NCBI GenBank assembly: GCA_039961635.1 | Contig: JABRWB010000041.1 | Span: 1 to 64,000, forward strand | Reading direction: 5' to 3' | Length of the DNA: 64,000 bases | DNA from: a bacterium | Lineage (GTDB): Bacteria; 4484-113; JAGGVC01 | The notes under the pieces: generated by a model | What the model was told of the DNA's origin: nothing | The model's database searches: none | Seen by the model: only the letters and a program-made list of their open reading frames with translations | In this document: positions 1 to 8,803 of the stretch, in pieces | Layout: every line of letters begins with the position of its first letter | Numbering within the stretch: position 1 is the stretch's first letter | Translations under genes and position numbers: made by a program

Positions 1-135
1 TATCCGATTCCGGCGGATTCCGCCATTCGGTTGGATTTTGCCCGTTTTGGCGGCGATACGCGGCCTCCCGGCCGCGCTTCCCGGAGCCGTGATAGTCCAA
101 TTAAGCTCGCCGCGCAAACGCCGCGCTCCTTGATT

Positions 136-170
136 TTTGACTCTCAACGCTCAACTCCGAACTCTCAACT
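136..170. repeat. heptanucleotide tandem repeat
   Basis: Five consecutive 7-base units are seen: tttgact, ctcaacg, ctcaact, ccgaact, ctcaact. This is a short tandemly repeated repetitive sequence of heptamer type in non-coding DNA. Its function is unknown. Confidence 0.7.
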
Positions 171-197
171 CCCTTGTTTTCCCCGCGTCGCGCCCGC

Positions 198-316
198 GTC
201 GCGCAATTCCGCGCGGGTTCCGCGCACATTCCGCCGGGCCGTGTCCGCGCCGTTTTGCCGCGGCGGCGGGTCGCTCCGGTCGCGCAATTTGGCATAGGTT
301 CGGCACAGGTTCGGCG
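198..316. repeat. imperfect direct repeat pair of about 38 bp
   Basis: The segments 198-235 and 279-316 both begin gtcgcgcaatt and continue with similar ggttc-containing sequence, giving two related copies about 80 bases apart. They lie in the non-coding stretch downstream of xseB. The similarity is imperfect and may be the remnant of a duplication. Confidence 0.45.
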
Positions 317-443
317 GCCCGAACCCGCGCAGAAAGTGGCGGCGGTCGCGGCGGCCATGATGCGGCCGCCAAATGGCCCGCCGTATCGGCTGCCGGAATC
401 GCACCGATATTGAATTACGGGCGGACTTGGAAGCCCGCGCTCC

Positions 444-824
444 TTATCTCGCGTCCGCTTCTTCCAGCCCCTTGATCACCCATCGGCCGTCGTCCGTGCG
501 CTGGATGTACTTCTCGACGCGGCTGCGCGCTTCCTTAAGGAATTTGTCGCATTGCTTTATTAGCGCGACTCCCTCTTCGAAAAGCTTCACCATATCTCCG
601 AGTTTGATATCTTCGCGTTCAAGCTCCGAGGCGATGGCCTTCAGCCGCTCGAACGTCGTCTCGAAATCGTCAAGCGAATCGCGGGTGGCCGCGGACGTAT
701 CGCCGGCGGAATCGGGCAGTCCGGCGGCGGCGATTCCGAAATCCAGCGCTTCGTCCTCGTCCGGAATAAGCCCGCCGATGTCCGGCGAGGCGCCGTCGTT
801 ATCCTGTTTTTTCGATTTGCTCAT
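444..824 (-). CDS. xseB: exodeoxyribonuclease VII small subunit
   Basis: A 126-residue protein. The last ~75 residues carry the XseB helical core (a FETTFERLKAI segment, then EREDIKLGDMVKLFEEG). XseB binds XseA to form exonuclease VII, which degrades single-stranded DNA in the cytoplasm. The first ~50 residues form an acidic, low-complexity extension; most XseB proteins are only 60-85 residues. The ATG overlaps the xseA stop as ATGA (821-824), so translation is probably coupled. The family assignment is firm; the role of the extension is unknown. Confidence 0.9.
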   Translation of the reverse strand: MSKSKKQDNDGASPDIGGLIPDEDEALDFGIAAAGLPDSAGDTSAATRDSLDDFETTFERLKAIASELEREDIKLGDMVKLFEEGVALIKQCDKFLKEARSRVEKYIQRTDDGRWVIKGLEEADAR

Positions 825-2179
825 TCCTGCTCCTCGGCCCCGCCGGGCATATCGACTACCGCAAAATACGCGCCGCCGCCGCCGCGGATGGACAACCGCT
901 CGGCATGAGCGACATCCGCCGGGCCGGTCACGATTGTACCATCGGAAGCGCGCTCGACTATGCTGTACCCGCGCGCGAGATGCTTCGACAAATCGCTCGC
1001 TTCGAGCCGCGCCTGGAATGCCGAAAGCCGGTCGGCGAGCGATTTGAGAAGAGCGATCGCGGATTTCGCGGACGCGGATTCGAGAGCGCGCGCGTCGGAT
1101 TGGGTACGTTCGATGCGCGTGAGGATCGCGGACGCCGCGCGGTGCCCGATAAGCGAAGTTGCGGCATCGCGCATTGCGCAGAGCCGCTCCGGAACGGCCG
1201 ATAAAACGGAAGCAGCGCCGTCGGCGGTCTGCTCGGCCTGTTCGATTCTTCCGACGAGCGCGCGGATCGTGCGCAAATCGGACGCTGCGGTGAAATCGCG
1301 TCCGGATGTATTGAGCAGCCGCAGAGTGCGCGCGGGGATCGCGGATTTGAGCGCGTCCAGCTGCGCCAGCACGTCCGGCCAGTTGCCGGTCGCGGCGTCC
1401 ATCGCCGCGGTCGGAGTGGGCGCGCGCAGGTCGCAGACGAGATCGCATATCGTCGTATCGCTTTCGTGGCCGACGCCGCTTATGGTCGGAATCGTGCAAT
1501 CGGCGAGCGCGCGCGCAAGCGCTTCGTCGTTGAAGCACCACAAATCCTCGATGCTCCCCCCCCCGCGCGCGATTATCAGCGCGTCGAATCCATCCGGATC
1601 AGCCTGCGCGAGCGCGACCGCGCGGATAAGTTCCGCGGCCGCGCCGTCCCCCTGCACGAGCGACGGAAAAAGCTTGAGCTCGACGTGGGGCGCGTTGCGC
1701 GCATGGACGTTAAGCATATCCTGCAGCGCCGCGGCCTTAGGCGAAGTGACGATTGCCAGCCGGTGGGGAAGGGCGGGAATCGGAATCTTGCGCTCCGAGT
1801 CGAAAAGCCCCTGCGCCTTAAGCTTTTCCTTCAGTTTTTCATACGCGACCGCAAGCTCGCCCGCGCCGCGCGGGATTACTTCGTAAACCGTGAGCTGGTA
1901 CTCGCCGCGCGGAAGGTATACGGTTACCCGGCCGGAGCAAACTACCTCGTCGCCGTCCTTGAGCTTGATGCGCTGCGCGCCCGAAGCGCCGTTGAACCAT
2001 GCGCACCGCACCTGGCTTTCCTTGTCCTTGAGCGTGAAGTAAACGTGGCGGTCGTAGATTTTCAATCCGCTGATTTCGCCTACGACGGATACGGCCGCAA
2101 GCGCCGGCTCGTTTTCGAGCAGGCTTTTTACGAGCGTGGTCAGCTCGGTTACGGAAATCGTTTTGCGCGCGAACGACAC
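821..2179 (-). CDS. xseA: exodeoxyribonuclease VII large subunit
   Basis: A 452-residue protein with an N-terminal OB-fold (about residues 8-105) and the XseA catalytic domain after it, including the conserved IIARGGGSIEDLW segment and GVGHESDTTICD. It forms exonuclease VII with XseB and processes single-stranded DNA. The start is GTG at 2179. A TAAAAT hexamer lies just six bases upstream, leaving no room for a ribosome-binding site, so the message is probably leaderless. The stop overlaps the xseB start by four bases. Confidence 0.95.
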   Translation of the reverse strand: MSFARKTISVTELTTLVKSLLENEPALAAVSVVGEISGLKIYDRHVYFTLKDKESQVRCAWFNGASGAQRIKLKDGDEVVCSGRVTVYLPRGEYQLTVYEVIPRGAGELAVAYEKLKEKLKAQGLFDSERKIPIPALPHRLAIVTSPKAAALQDMLNVHARNAPHVELKLFPSLVQGDGAAAELIRAVALAQADPDGFDALIIARGGGSIEDLWCFNDEALARALADCTIPTISGVGHESDTTICDLVCDLRAPTPTAAMDAATGNWPDVLAQLDALKSAIPARTLRLLNTSGRDFTAASDLRTIRALVGRIEQAEQTADGAASVLSAVPERLCAMRDAATSLIGHRAASAILTRIERTQSDARALESASAKSAIALLKSLADRLSAFQARLEASDLSKHLARGYSIVERASDGTIVTGPADVAHAERLSIRGGGGAYFAVVDMPGGAEEQE

Positions 2180-2185
2180 GCCGCT

Positions 2186-2191
2186 ATTTTA
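2186..2191 (-). promoter_or_regulatory. -10 element of xseAB, leaderless type
   Basis: TAAAAT read on the minus strand, six bases before the GTG of xseA. No good -35 is visible. The spacing puts the predicted transcription start at the start codon. Confidence 0.6.
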
Positions 2192-4291
2192 CACGCGGCG
2201 AAACGACAAAAACCGCGCGGCGGCGATCAGAGCCGCAAACACTATGTATGGAAGAAATATTGCCGGGGGCGATAATTTTTTGTTGTACCTGAATTTAAGC
2301 GTATGCTTGCCTGCCGGTATTTCCACGCCTTGAAAAGCCGCGTTCACCTTGAATATATTTACCGGCGTGTCGTCGAGCAACGCGCTCCATCCGGGATACC
2401 AGCTCACCGCGCGTACGAATATCTTGTCAGTATCGCAGGCGATTTCGAAGGAATCCTCGCCTGGCCTTTCGCCTTTCACAAGTCTAACCGAAGAGAAACC
2501 CTCAAGCGACGGTTTCACCGATATTTCATTCGTTCCCATTGCAAGCTGATCAAGGTAAACGGGATATGAATCCGCAATTCGCTCCAGAATTTCGTCTTGC
2601 GATGCAAGCTTTTCGTACGCGCCGCAGAGGTAGTATCCGGGCTTCGGCGGTTTCGTGATGGGCGACGGGTAGCTCGGAACAGCGCCGAGCCACGCGACCA
2701 TCTCCGACTTGCGTTCGTCTTCTAAATTCGAGCCGTCGCTTGAAAGCGCGGTATCGCAAAATTTCTTGTAATCATTCAGCACAAGTTCGCCCGCCCATCC
2801 GACGCTGGGGATTCCCGCGAGCCATGGATAGCAAGGCTTCGCGAATTCAACATCCGATTCCTGCGAGCCGAGGTCGGGGCGTTTTTCTCCTTCCTCGTAA
2901 TAAATCCGCAGGCCGGGGTCGTTACGGGCCAACAACGCGAACCAATGTGGAACCGGCAACGCGGCCTCCGCGCTTGATGTCAAATTGAATTTGGAATGAA
3001 ACCATAACAGCGGCCAGACGGACAGCGCGAACATCGCGACAGCGATCAGCGCTGCAGAAAATTTGCTGTTTGAAGCGCGCCGTATGAGCAAATCGAATCC
3101 GATTGCCGCAAGCCCCGCGGCCATCAACACGTCCGGAATGATGAACCGTGCTGGAATCCGCGAGGCGCCGAATCCCGGAATGATATAAAACAGAGCGTAA
3201 ACTCCCGCCCATTTTCCCAGAGCAAGAATGAAATAAGCGATATCGCAGGCGACGAGCAGCTTAACGGACTCGGCCGCCCGGCCGAAAAAAGAATCCAGCT
3301 TCGGCGCAGCCTTCCAAAAGCGGATGGCAAAAACGAAAGCGGCAAACGCGGCAATAAGCGGAACGGGGCCGATGAAACTCACAAACTCGACGAATCCCTG
3401 CGGGCCGCGGTAATCCGGCGACTGCCAAGAATTCGCGGGCCCGAAAAAGAACGGATACAAATATGTCAGCGCCATGTGCGGCGGGTAGCTGTACGAGAGA
3501 AAGTCGGCAAGCGTAAATCCGGCGCGGTTGGAATGGCGGAGCAGTTCGACAGTCGGCCAAATGCACAATCCGGCGGAAAGCCCGGCGACAATTGCGGGTG
3601 CGACGGGTGCAATCAATATTGCCACTAAAGATTTTCCGATGCCGCGGCGTGAAATGACGCCATACGCAAAAATAAATATCGCCGCGCTGATGATCGATAT
3701 CATCGTCATCTGCGGATGCCCGGCGAATATGGAAATTAATATTGCGAATCCGGTCGCGACAAAATATACAAATCGTTTTTTTTCAGCGGATTCCGCGACG
3801 GCAAGCGAGCCGAAGATTATCCAAGGCATCCACGAGACTGCGGCGACCAGATTCAGGTGCCCAAGATGTGCGGTCAGCGGCCCGGAAATCATGAATATCG
3901 ACGCGCCGAACGCAGAAGCGGAGATGGATAACCTTAGCCTGCGGAACAAGAACAGCGCGCCGAGACCTGCAAAAAATGTCGAGAGTGCCGCGCCGATGTT
4001 GATCGCGGTCCAAGTGTCGAATACTCTGTAGAGCAGTAGATTCGGCGGATAAAGCGGCCCGATCTGGCCTTCCGCGAACAGCGGGAAGCCGCACGCCTGG
4101 CCGGGATACCAGTAAGGCAGCCGCCCGGCTTTCAGTTCCTGCGAATAGAACAGCCGCCACGGGTAGTTCTGGTAAAGAATATCGCCGGAGGGGGAGTATA
4201 CGTCGCCCAGGAAAAGCGTGCTCAAGTGGAAAACGAGCGTGAGGAGCACGAGAAAAATGATTGCACCGGCAAGTGCGCGGTCTAGCTTCAC
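2189..4291 (-). CDS. YfhO-like multi-pass membrane protein
   Basis: A 700-residue protein with about a dozen hydrophobic segments. The first large loop has the YfhO signature region (SGDILYQNYPWRLF, then LPYWYPGQACGFPLF). The soluble C-terminus has YPGWSALLD and ends with a final membrane segment, also as in YfhO. The family resembles GT-C glycosyltransferases and YfhO is linked to glycosylation of cell-wall polymers. The donor and acceptor here cannot be told. I choose GTG at 4291 because a TAAAAT hexamer sits seven bases upstream; an in-frame ATG at 4360 would lie upstream of that promoter. Confidence 0.8.
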   Translation of the reverse strand: MKLDRALAGAIIFLVLLTLVFHLSTLFLGDVYSPSGDILYQNYPWRLFYSQELKAGRLPYWYPGQACGFPLFAEGQIGPLYPPNLLLYRVFDTWTAINIGAALSTFFAGLGALFLFRRLRLSISASAFGASIFMISGPLTAHLGHLNLVAAVSWMPWIIFGSLAVAESAEKKRFVYFVATGFAILISIFAGHPQMTMISIISAAIFIFAYGVISRRGIGKSLVAILIAPVAPAIVAGLSAGLCIWPTVELLRHSNRAGFTLADFLSYSYPPHMALTYLYPFFFGPANSWQSPDYRGPQGFVEFVSFIGPVPLIAAFAAFVFAIRFWKAAPKLDSFFGRAAESVKLLVACDIAYFILALGKWAGVYALFYIIPGFGASRIPARFIIPDVLMAAGLAAIGFDLLIRRASNSKFSAALIAVAMFALSVWPLLWFHSKFNLTSSAEAALPVPHWFALLARNDPGLRIYYEEGEKRPDLGSQESDVEFAKPCYPWLAGIPSVGWAGELVLNDYKKFCDTALSSDGSNLEDERKSEMVAWLGAVPSYPSPITKPPKPGYYLCGAYEKLASQDEILERIADSYPVYLDQLAMGTNEISVKPSLEGFSSVRLVKGERPGEDSFEIACDTDKIFVRAVSWYPGWSALLDDTPVNIFKVNAAFQGVEIPAGKHTLKFRYNKKLSPPAIFLPYIVFAALIAAARFLSFRRV

Positions 4292-4298
4292 CGGAAGG

Positions 4299-4304
4299 AT
4301 TTTA
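4299..4304 (-). promoter_or_regulatory. -10 element of the YfhO-like gene
   Basis: TAAAAT on the minus strand, seven bases before the GTG at 4291. It decides the start codon, because the upstream in-frame ATG would lie outside the transcript. Confidence 0.55.
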
Positions 4305-4384
4305 GCACCGGGCTTGGCTCTAATTGGGTAAAATAACCCGCGGCGGGAACAGCATTCCATCTGCGACCGTCCAATCTATTGCTC

Positions 4385-5218
4385 ATGCCCGCACCGCATT
4401 TCAATTGGGACGTAATCTGGAACGCGCTGGCGATCCTCGTCTGGCTCGGCCAGGCGCGCTGGGTGCAGCTCGACGCCGAGCGCAAGTACGGCCGCGGCCG
4501 GTTCTGGGGGCTTGTGGCGCTGTGCTTCCCGTTCGCCGGCATCGTAGCCTACCTGATGTTCCAGCACACTTCGCTTGTCGAAATAGACATGTTCGACGCG
4601 GAGATGAGCTGGCAGCTTGCAGACACGGTGCAGGTGAACGGCCGCCGCCCGGCCCGGCTGACCGCGAAGCGCGGCTTCGGATACCGGCGCCCCGGCCCGT
4701 CCGGCCCGACGCGCGCCGACAAGCTCAAGGCGAAGGAGTTGCGGGAGCGCGCCGAACGGATTGCGCTTACGAATCCACTGCTTGCGAAGGAACTTCGGGA
4801 GAACGCCGACCTTTTGGATCCGCCAAAGCCGCCCAAAAAGCCGTGGAAGGTGCGCTGGAAGGAGTTCTGGCTGCTTCGGCGGGACGCGGCAAGCCTGCGC
4901 CGAAGCCGCAAGGCCGAGCGCCGGGAGTGGCTTAAGCGCCCGAAAAAGCTGCGCACTCACGAGCTGTTCATGAAAAAACTGTCCGAGACGCCGTATGTGG
5001 ATCCAACGATGGAGGGGCTGCTGTTCGAGGGGCAGTACGAGGTGGCCCGCGAGCGTGCGACAATCAACCTGCAGATCGCGGAGGAGGAGGGCGATTCGAG
5101 GAAGCGCGTGACGTACCGGCGCTACCTTGACCAAATAAGCAAGCTGTCGAGGATTTACCTGCCGGGCGAGGAGAACCTGAGCACGGACATCGAGAGGTAC
5201 CATCTGGGGGAGGAGTAG
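4385..5218 (+). CDS. unknown membrane-anchored basic protein
   Basis: A 277-residue protein of no family I recognise. Two hydrophobic segments (about residues 11-29 and 39-58) resemble the short N-terminal membrane hairpin found ahead of phospholipase D-like and cell-signalling domains. The rest is very rich in Lys, Arg, Glu and Leu and probably alpha-helical or coiled. The ATG at 4385 is chosen over a TTG two codons earlier; neither has a clear ribosome-binding site. A TAAAAT inside GGGTAAAATAACCC (4329-4342) may be its promoter. It is divergent from the YfhO-like gene. Confidence 0.6.
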   Translation: MPAPHFNWDVIWNALAILVWLGQARWVQLDAERKYGRGRFWGLVALCFPFAGIVAYLMFQHTSLVEIDMFDAEMSWQLADTVQVNGRRPARLTAKRGFGYRRPGPSGPTRADKLKAKELRERAERIALTNPLLAKELRENADLLDPPKPPKKPWKVRWKEFWLLRRDAASLRRSRKAERREWLKRPKKLRTHELFMKKLSETPYVDPTMEGLLFEGQYEVARERATINLQIAEEEGDSRKRVTYRRYLDQISKLSRIYLPGEENLSTDIERYHLGEE

Positions 5219-5230
5219 GGGAATTTCGTG

Positions 5231-5236
5231 TAAAAT
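5231..5236 (+). promoter_or_regulatory. -10 element of the ankyrin gene, leaderless type
   Basis: TAAAAT, nine bases before the ATG at 5246. It starts 13 bases after the stop of the upstream gene, so this gene has its own short-spaced promoter. Confidence 0.55.
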
Positions 5237-5245
5237 AGCGCGGAT

Positions 5246-6070
5246 ATGAAATCGTACATCCATGTATTCGTAGTTCTCGTTATTGCAATCGTAATCTCAT
5301 TTGAAGCGGCAGCATGCCAGCCGGTGCCCGGGGGCGCGACGAAAAAGGAGCTGATAGAGGCGTGCGAGAAGGGGGACTTGGAAAAGGTTAAGTCAATCCT
5401 TTCCAAATCTCCCGAACTAGTTAATGCAAAACATGTAAGGCTTGAAGTGGATGAATCCGGAAAGGACAGAATTACTTTCAATCGTGAGCTCACGCCCCTC
5501 ATTGCAGCCATAATCGCCGATAAGCAATTTGTAGTTGAATACCTGCTAAGCAAAGGCGCGGACGCGAATATCACAGTCAGACTTTTATATAACGAGAAGG
5601 TAAATGGAAAGCCTCAAAGGGGAGTTGTCCCTGCAGAACAGATAATGGGACCTCTGCAAGTAGCAGCTTCGAATGGACAAGCAGAAATCTGCATCGTTCT
5701 TATTGGCGGTGGTGCCCAAGTAAATGCCGTAATGTCGCCTGAAAAGGTTTCAGCCCTTCAACTTGCTTTGATGTCCGTGAAAATGCAGGAGTTCAACAAA
5801 GAGATTTTTCCGAATTCAGATGGTCTCAAAACCGTTCGCCTTTTGGTTGACGAAGGAGCGGACTTGAATGTCCGGCAAAGCGAGTCCGGAAATTCTCTAC
5901 TTCATTCACTAGTTTTAAGTGAGGAAATGGATGCCGCGCTAATCTTGATTAAAGGTGGAGCTGATCTGAACGCACGCAACAATGATGGCCTTACTCCATT
6001 AGGTATGGCCAAAAAGTACAAGAAAAACAAAATGGCTGCATTCTTAAAGAAGCATGGGGCGAAAGAGTAG
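5246..6070 (+). CDS. secreted ankyrin-repeat protein
   Basis: A 274-residue protein with a signal peptide (hydrophobic residues 6-24, Ala-Cys near 23-24, so it could be a lipoprotein). Ankyrin-type repeats follow: ELIEACEKGDLEKVKSIL near residue 35, TPLIAAIIADKQFVVEYLLSKGAD in the middle, and GADLNARNNDGLTPLGMA near the C-terminus. Ankyrin repeats bind proteins; the partner is unknown. The gene is visibly richer in A and T than its flanks, which may indicate a different origin. The start has a TAAAAT nine bases upstream. It is convergent with the PDZ gene. Confidence 0.85.
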   Translation: MKSYIHVFVVLVIAIVISFEAAACQPVPGGATKKELIEACEKGDLEKVKSILSKSPELVNAKHVRLEVDESGKDRITFNRELTPLIAAIIADKQFVVEYLLSKGADANITVRLLYNEKVNGKPQRGVVPAEQIMGPLQVAASNGQAEICIVLIGGGAQVNAVMSPEKVSALQLALMSVKMQEFNKEIFPNSDGLKTVRLLVDEGADLNVRQSESGNSLLHSLVLSEEMDAALILIKGGADLNARNNDGLTPLGMAKKYKKNKMAAFLKKHGAKE

Positions 6071-6100
6071 CCATGGCGATAATGCCTATTAATGCTCAAT

Positions 6101-8686
6101 TTAATTCTCAAACCCCTGCTCCACCCATATCCCCTTCCACGCGTCGGCTTCCAGTATCTCCGCGATGCTTCCCGGCAGGTCGCAGAAGAACCCGTACTCC
6201 TTCCAGACTGTAATGAGATTGTTGGCGTTCGTGCGAGCCGGTGCAGCGCTCTCAGCCACCTCGGATTCGCCGGATTCCGAAGCTGCGGCACCGGCTGCGA
6301 TCGAAGCCGCGACATCCCAGTTATAGCTATCCACATCCCCGCCCTCGTCTATGAACATCGACAGCGACGAACCGCCGTGGTAGTCGTTTCCGCCCGCGCG
6401 CGCCTGGCCCGGCGGGTAGTCGTATATATCCCGCCCGCCGCCGTCGCGGAAGATGCACAGCGAGTTGTGCGCGCTCGCGCCCTGCGAAAAGCCGGTTCCG
6501 CCCTCGTAGCGGTCGTCGCCGAACGAATCGTAGAAGTAAGTGACGCACTCGTCCCACGCAAGCCCCTGCGCCACGCCCTGCCGCGTCTGGTACAGGTCGT
6601 CGCCGCCGTAATTGAGGAACACGCCGACGGCCTGGTGCGCCGAGAAGCCCTGGTTGTAGCGGCTGCCGACGAAGTGGTCGTTCCCGCCTTCGTCGTAGTA
6701 GAATCCGAGGCCGAAGTAGTAGCCACCGCCCTGCGAGAAATTGCCCGCTTCGCAGTAGTCGTCGCCGCCCAGGTCTATCACTCCAGCGATCCCGCCAGAG
6801 GCGTACTGGCGGAAGCCGTCCGCGCAGCCCTGGCTCCAGGAATCGAAAATGCCGGGGTCGCCGTAGTTCGTGGGGTTCACCCCTTTGGCGTAACGGTAGT
6901 CGTCGCCAGCGCCGTCCACGAGAAAGCTGACGGCCTTTGCGCCGGCGAACGCCTGGGATTTCAGATGCGCTTCGCAGCGGTCGTCGCCGGAGACGTCGTA
7001 CAGGATGCCGGTGCCGAAAATGCTAGCCGCCTGGCAGAACGCCTGGCCGCGGTAGCTGTCGTTCCCCGCCGCGTCAACGAGCGCGCCGCAGCCGAAAAAG
7101 CCCGTGCCCTGCGCCCAGTTCATCCCGATGTAAGAATCGTCGCCTTCGAGGTCCACAAGCAGCCCGCAACCGAGGGAGCCGGAGCCCTGCGAATAGGGCA
7201 GCGTGGACTCGTAGGCGTCGTCGCCGCCGAAGTCGATCAGGACGCCGACGGGGTGCCGGGGCGAGATTCCGCTGCCCGCGGTCGTCGAATAGAAATCGTC
7301 GCCGCCGAGGTCGATGACGAGCAGGTCGTGGCGGTACTGCGCCGGGTCGGTGGGCAGGTTGCGCCAGGTGCGGCCGGTTCCCTGAATGACGATCCATCCG
7401 AACGGAGTTTCCTTTTCGTAAAGGACAGGCTGGTCGAGCTTGCCGGCATAAATACGCTTCAAGTTCGATTTCAACTCGTCCAGGTAATAGGGCTCCTGGA
7501 AAACCAGCAACTTCGCTTGAGCCGCCAAGAGCTTGCTGTATTCGATTTTTCTGGAAATTGCTATCAGCTTTGCGTTGTCTCGGAACCTGCGCTTGTCAGC
7601 ATCTTCGTTGATGTAATTGTCCGCCGCAAACGCGTCAGCAAGACCGGCGCGATGTTCTGCGACAAAGGCTTTTTCCTCGTCGGACAAAGCAGAAAAAGCC
7701 TCGGACACTAATTCCGCAGCTTCTTTGAAGCGATTTTCCCAGTATGTGGTGTAGTTATCAATCGTGATATTGACGGGCATCTGCGCCATCCAGGATGTCG
7801 CCGCGTCGTTTTTCAGCATCCAGCTTGCGGTGGAATGTATTCCGTCAAATCCCCAAATCGTTTTCAAACCGCAGGATTTTAAATCGGCTTCAACAAGTTT
7901 TATGCACCTATCCATGGTGAAGCCGTCGCGCAGAATCAGTGAGACCAGATGGCTCCTGAATCCATCGTCGGGGCTAGCCCGGTTGTTCAGCCGCACAAAC
8001 AGGTCATCAAATTGGGTTTGAGTGCCTGACGCGCTTGTCAAAATCTGCGCCAAATATCGAAGGTTGATTTCCGCATCTGTCATTGGATATGGAGAAGTCG
8101 TTTCGTTTGCATTTGCGCAGAGCGTATTCCATAGCTGCTCATTAGGCGGAATCGTCCCCGCGCCGCCTTCCGGGCGAGGGCCGAGGATAACGGTGAATTC
8201 AAGCGTGCGCGATTCGTTTATGGCTTCGAGCTTCACGACGTCGCCGGGCTTTGAGTGCGCGAGGATGTCCGGGTAATCCTCCAGCGGGAATTCGGTCGGG
8301 TATTCGACGCCGTTCACCGTAACGATCAGTTGCGGTCCCGGTCGAAAAACTTTCACGGCGAGCGAATCGCCGACGTGCTTAGATTTAAGCGCGTCCTGAA
8401 GCTGCTGGTTGTACGTCGCGACATCCGCGCCGAGTTCCTTTCCGTCGAGCGCGAGTATCACGTCTCCGGAGCGAAGTCCTGCTTTGTACGCTGGCGAGTC
8501 CAATACGGGATCGATCGCAAGTCCCGGCGGATCGGTGGAATTGGACATATTGATGCCCATGTAAACGTTGTCCGTGGCGATGGCGGGGCATAGAGCGGAT
8601 GCTACGACAAGGATGGCCGCAAAAACACAAATTACCGCATGATTTGCGGCGCATGCGGCGGTCAACAAATGCAAGCACTTTCCCAT
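6101..8686 (-). CDS. secreted PDZ protein with about twelve GGDD-type repeats
   Basis: An 861-residue exported protein. Order: signal peptide (~1-40), a PDZ domain around residues 50-130 (VLDSPAYKAGLRSGDVILAL), a helical middle region, then about twelve repeats of roughly 27 residues with the core D-x-G-G-D-D-x-Y and a following S-Q-G, then a low-complexity Ala/Glu-rich segment and a short tail. The Asp-rich turns suggest a calcium-binding or beta-solenoid surface, but this is inference; the pattern is not the RTX nonapeptide. The start is ATG 8686, preceded by GGGAG; an upstream in-frame GTG at 8710 lacks this. It may act as a cell-surface or periplasmic scaffold. Confidence 0.75.
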   Translation of the reverse strand: MGKCLHLLTAACAANHAVICVFAAILVVASALCPAIATDNVYMGINMSNSTDPPGLAIDPVLDSPAYKAGLRSGDVILALDGKELGADVATYNQQLQDALKSKHVGDSLAVKVFRPGPQLIVTVNGVEYPTEFPLEDYPDILAHSKPGDVVKLEAINESRTLEFTVILGPRPEGGAGTIPPNEQLWNTLCANANETTSPYPMTDAEINLRYLAQILTSASGTQTQFDDLFVRLNNRASPDDGFRSHLVSLILRDGFTMDRCIKLVEADLKSCGLKTIWGFDGIHSTASWMLKNDAATSWMAQMPVNITIDNYTTYWENRFKEAAELVSEAFSALSDEEKAFVAEHRAGLADAFAADNYINEDADKRRFRDNAKLIAISRKIEYSKLLAAQAKLLVFQEPYYLDELKSNLKRIYAGKLDQPVLYEKETPFGWIVIQGTGRTWRNLPTDPAQYRHDLLVIDLGGDDFYSTTAGSGISPRHPVGVLIDFGGDDAYESTLPYSQGSGSLGCGLLVDLEGDDSYIGMNWAQGTGFFGCGALVDAAGNDSYRGQAFCQAASIFGTGILYDVSGDDRCEAHLKSQAFAGAKAVSFLVDGAGDDYRYAKGVNPTNYGDPGIFDSWSQGCADGFRQYASGGIAGVIDLGGDDYCEAGNFSQGGGYYFGLGFYYDEGGNDHFVGSRYNQGFSAHQAVGVFLNYGGDDLYQTRQGVAQGLAWDECVTYFYDSFGDDRYEGGTGFSQGASAHNSLCIFRDGGGRDIYDYPPGQARAGGNDYHGGSSLSMFIDEGGDVDSYNWDVAASIAAGAAASESGESEVAESAAPARTNANNLITVWKEYGFFCDLPGSIAEILEADAWKGIWVEQGFEN
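6318..7316 (-). repeat. GGDD protein-repeat region
   Basis: About twelve units of roughly 81 bases within the PDZ gene encode D-x-G-G-D-D-x-Y repeats. They are diverged at DNA level. Unit 6 is longer, with about 20 extra residues, and the last unit is incomplete. Confidence 0.7.
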
Positions 8687-8727
8687 GGCGCTCTCCCGTG
8701 CAGGAATCACCGGACTTCGGCAGCGAC

Positions 8728-8733
8728 ATTATA
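8728..8733 (-). promoter_or_regulatory. -10 element of the PDZ gene
   Basis: TATAAT on the minus strand, about 41 bases before the ATG at 8686. Here there is room for a leader with a GGGAG ribosome-binding site, unlike the leaderless genes nearby. Confidence 0.5.
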
Positions 8734-8790
8734 GTCCGATGGGCGGTTTCACCCGCTGCTGGCGGCTGAAACGTAGAATTGTTCGGCCGA

Positions 8791-8796
8791 TATAAT
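8791..8796 (+). promoter_or_regulatory. -10 element of the DegT-type aminotransferase gene
   Basis: TATAAT, seven bases before the ATG at 8804. The intervening ggagagg is purine-rich but touches the start codon, so it is too close to act as a ribosome-binding site. Confidence 0.6.
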
Positions 8797-8803
8797 GGAG
8801 AGG

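Larger units (their letters stand above)
1..443. other. non-coding region with short repeats
   Basis: No convincing gene is seen here. The short open frames on both strands are arginine/proline-rich and look like products of GC-rich composition. The stretch lies downstream of the xseB stop and contains a heptamer tandem repeat (136-170) and a pair of imperfect direct repeats (198-235 and 279-316). I see no tRNA and no clear terminator. Confidence 0.6.

Noticed and set aside
960-2275. Plus-strand frames of 308 and 269 residues opposite xseA
   Set aside because: They are antisense to a firm xseA and have Arg/Ala/Ser-rich shadow composition.
6092-7711. 539-residue open frame opposite the PDZ/GGDD gene
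   Set aside because: Its Val/Ala/Arg-rich composition mirrors the repeat-containing gene on the other strand, which has clear domains and a ribosome-binding site.
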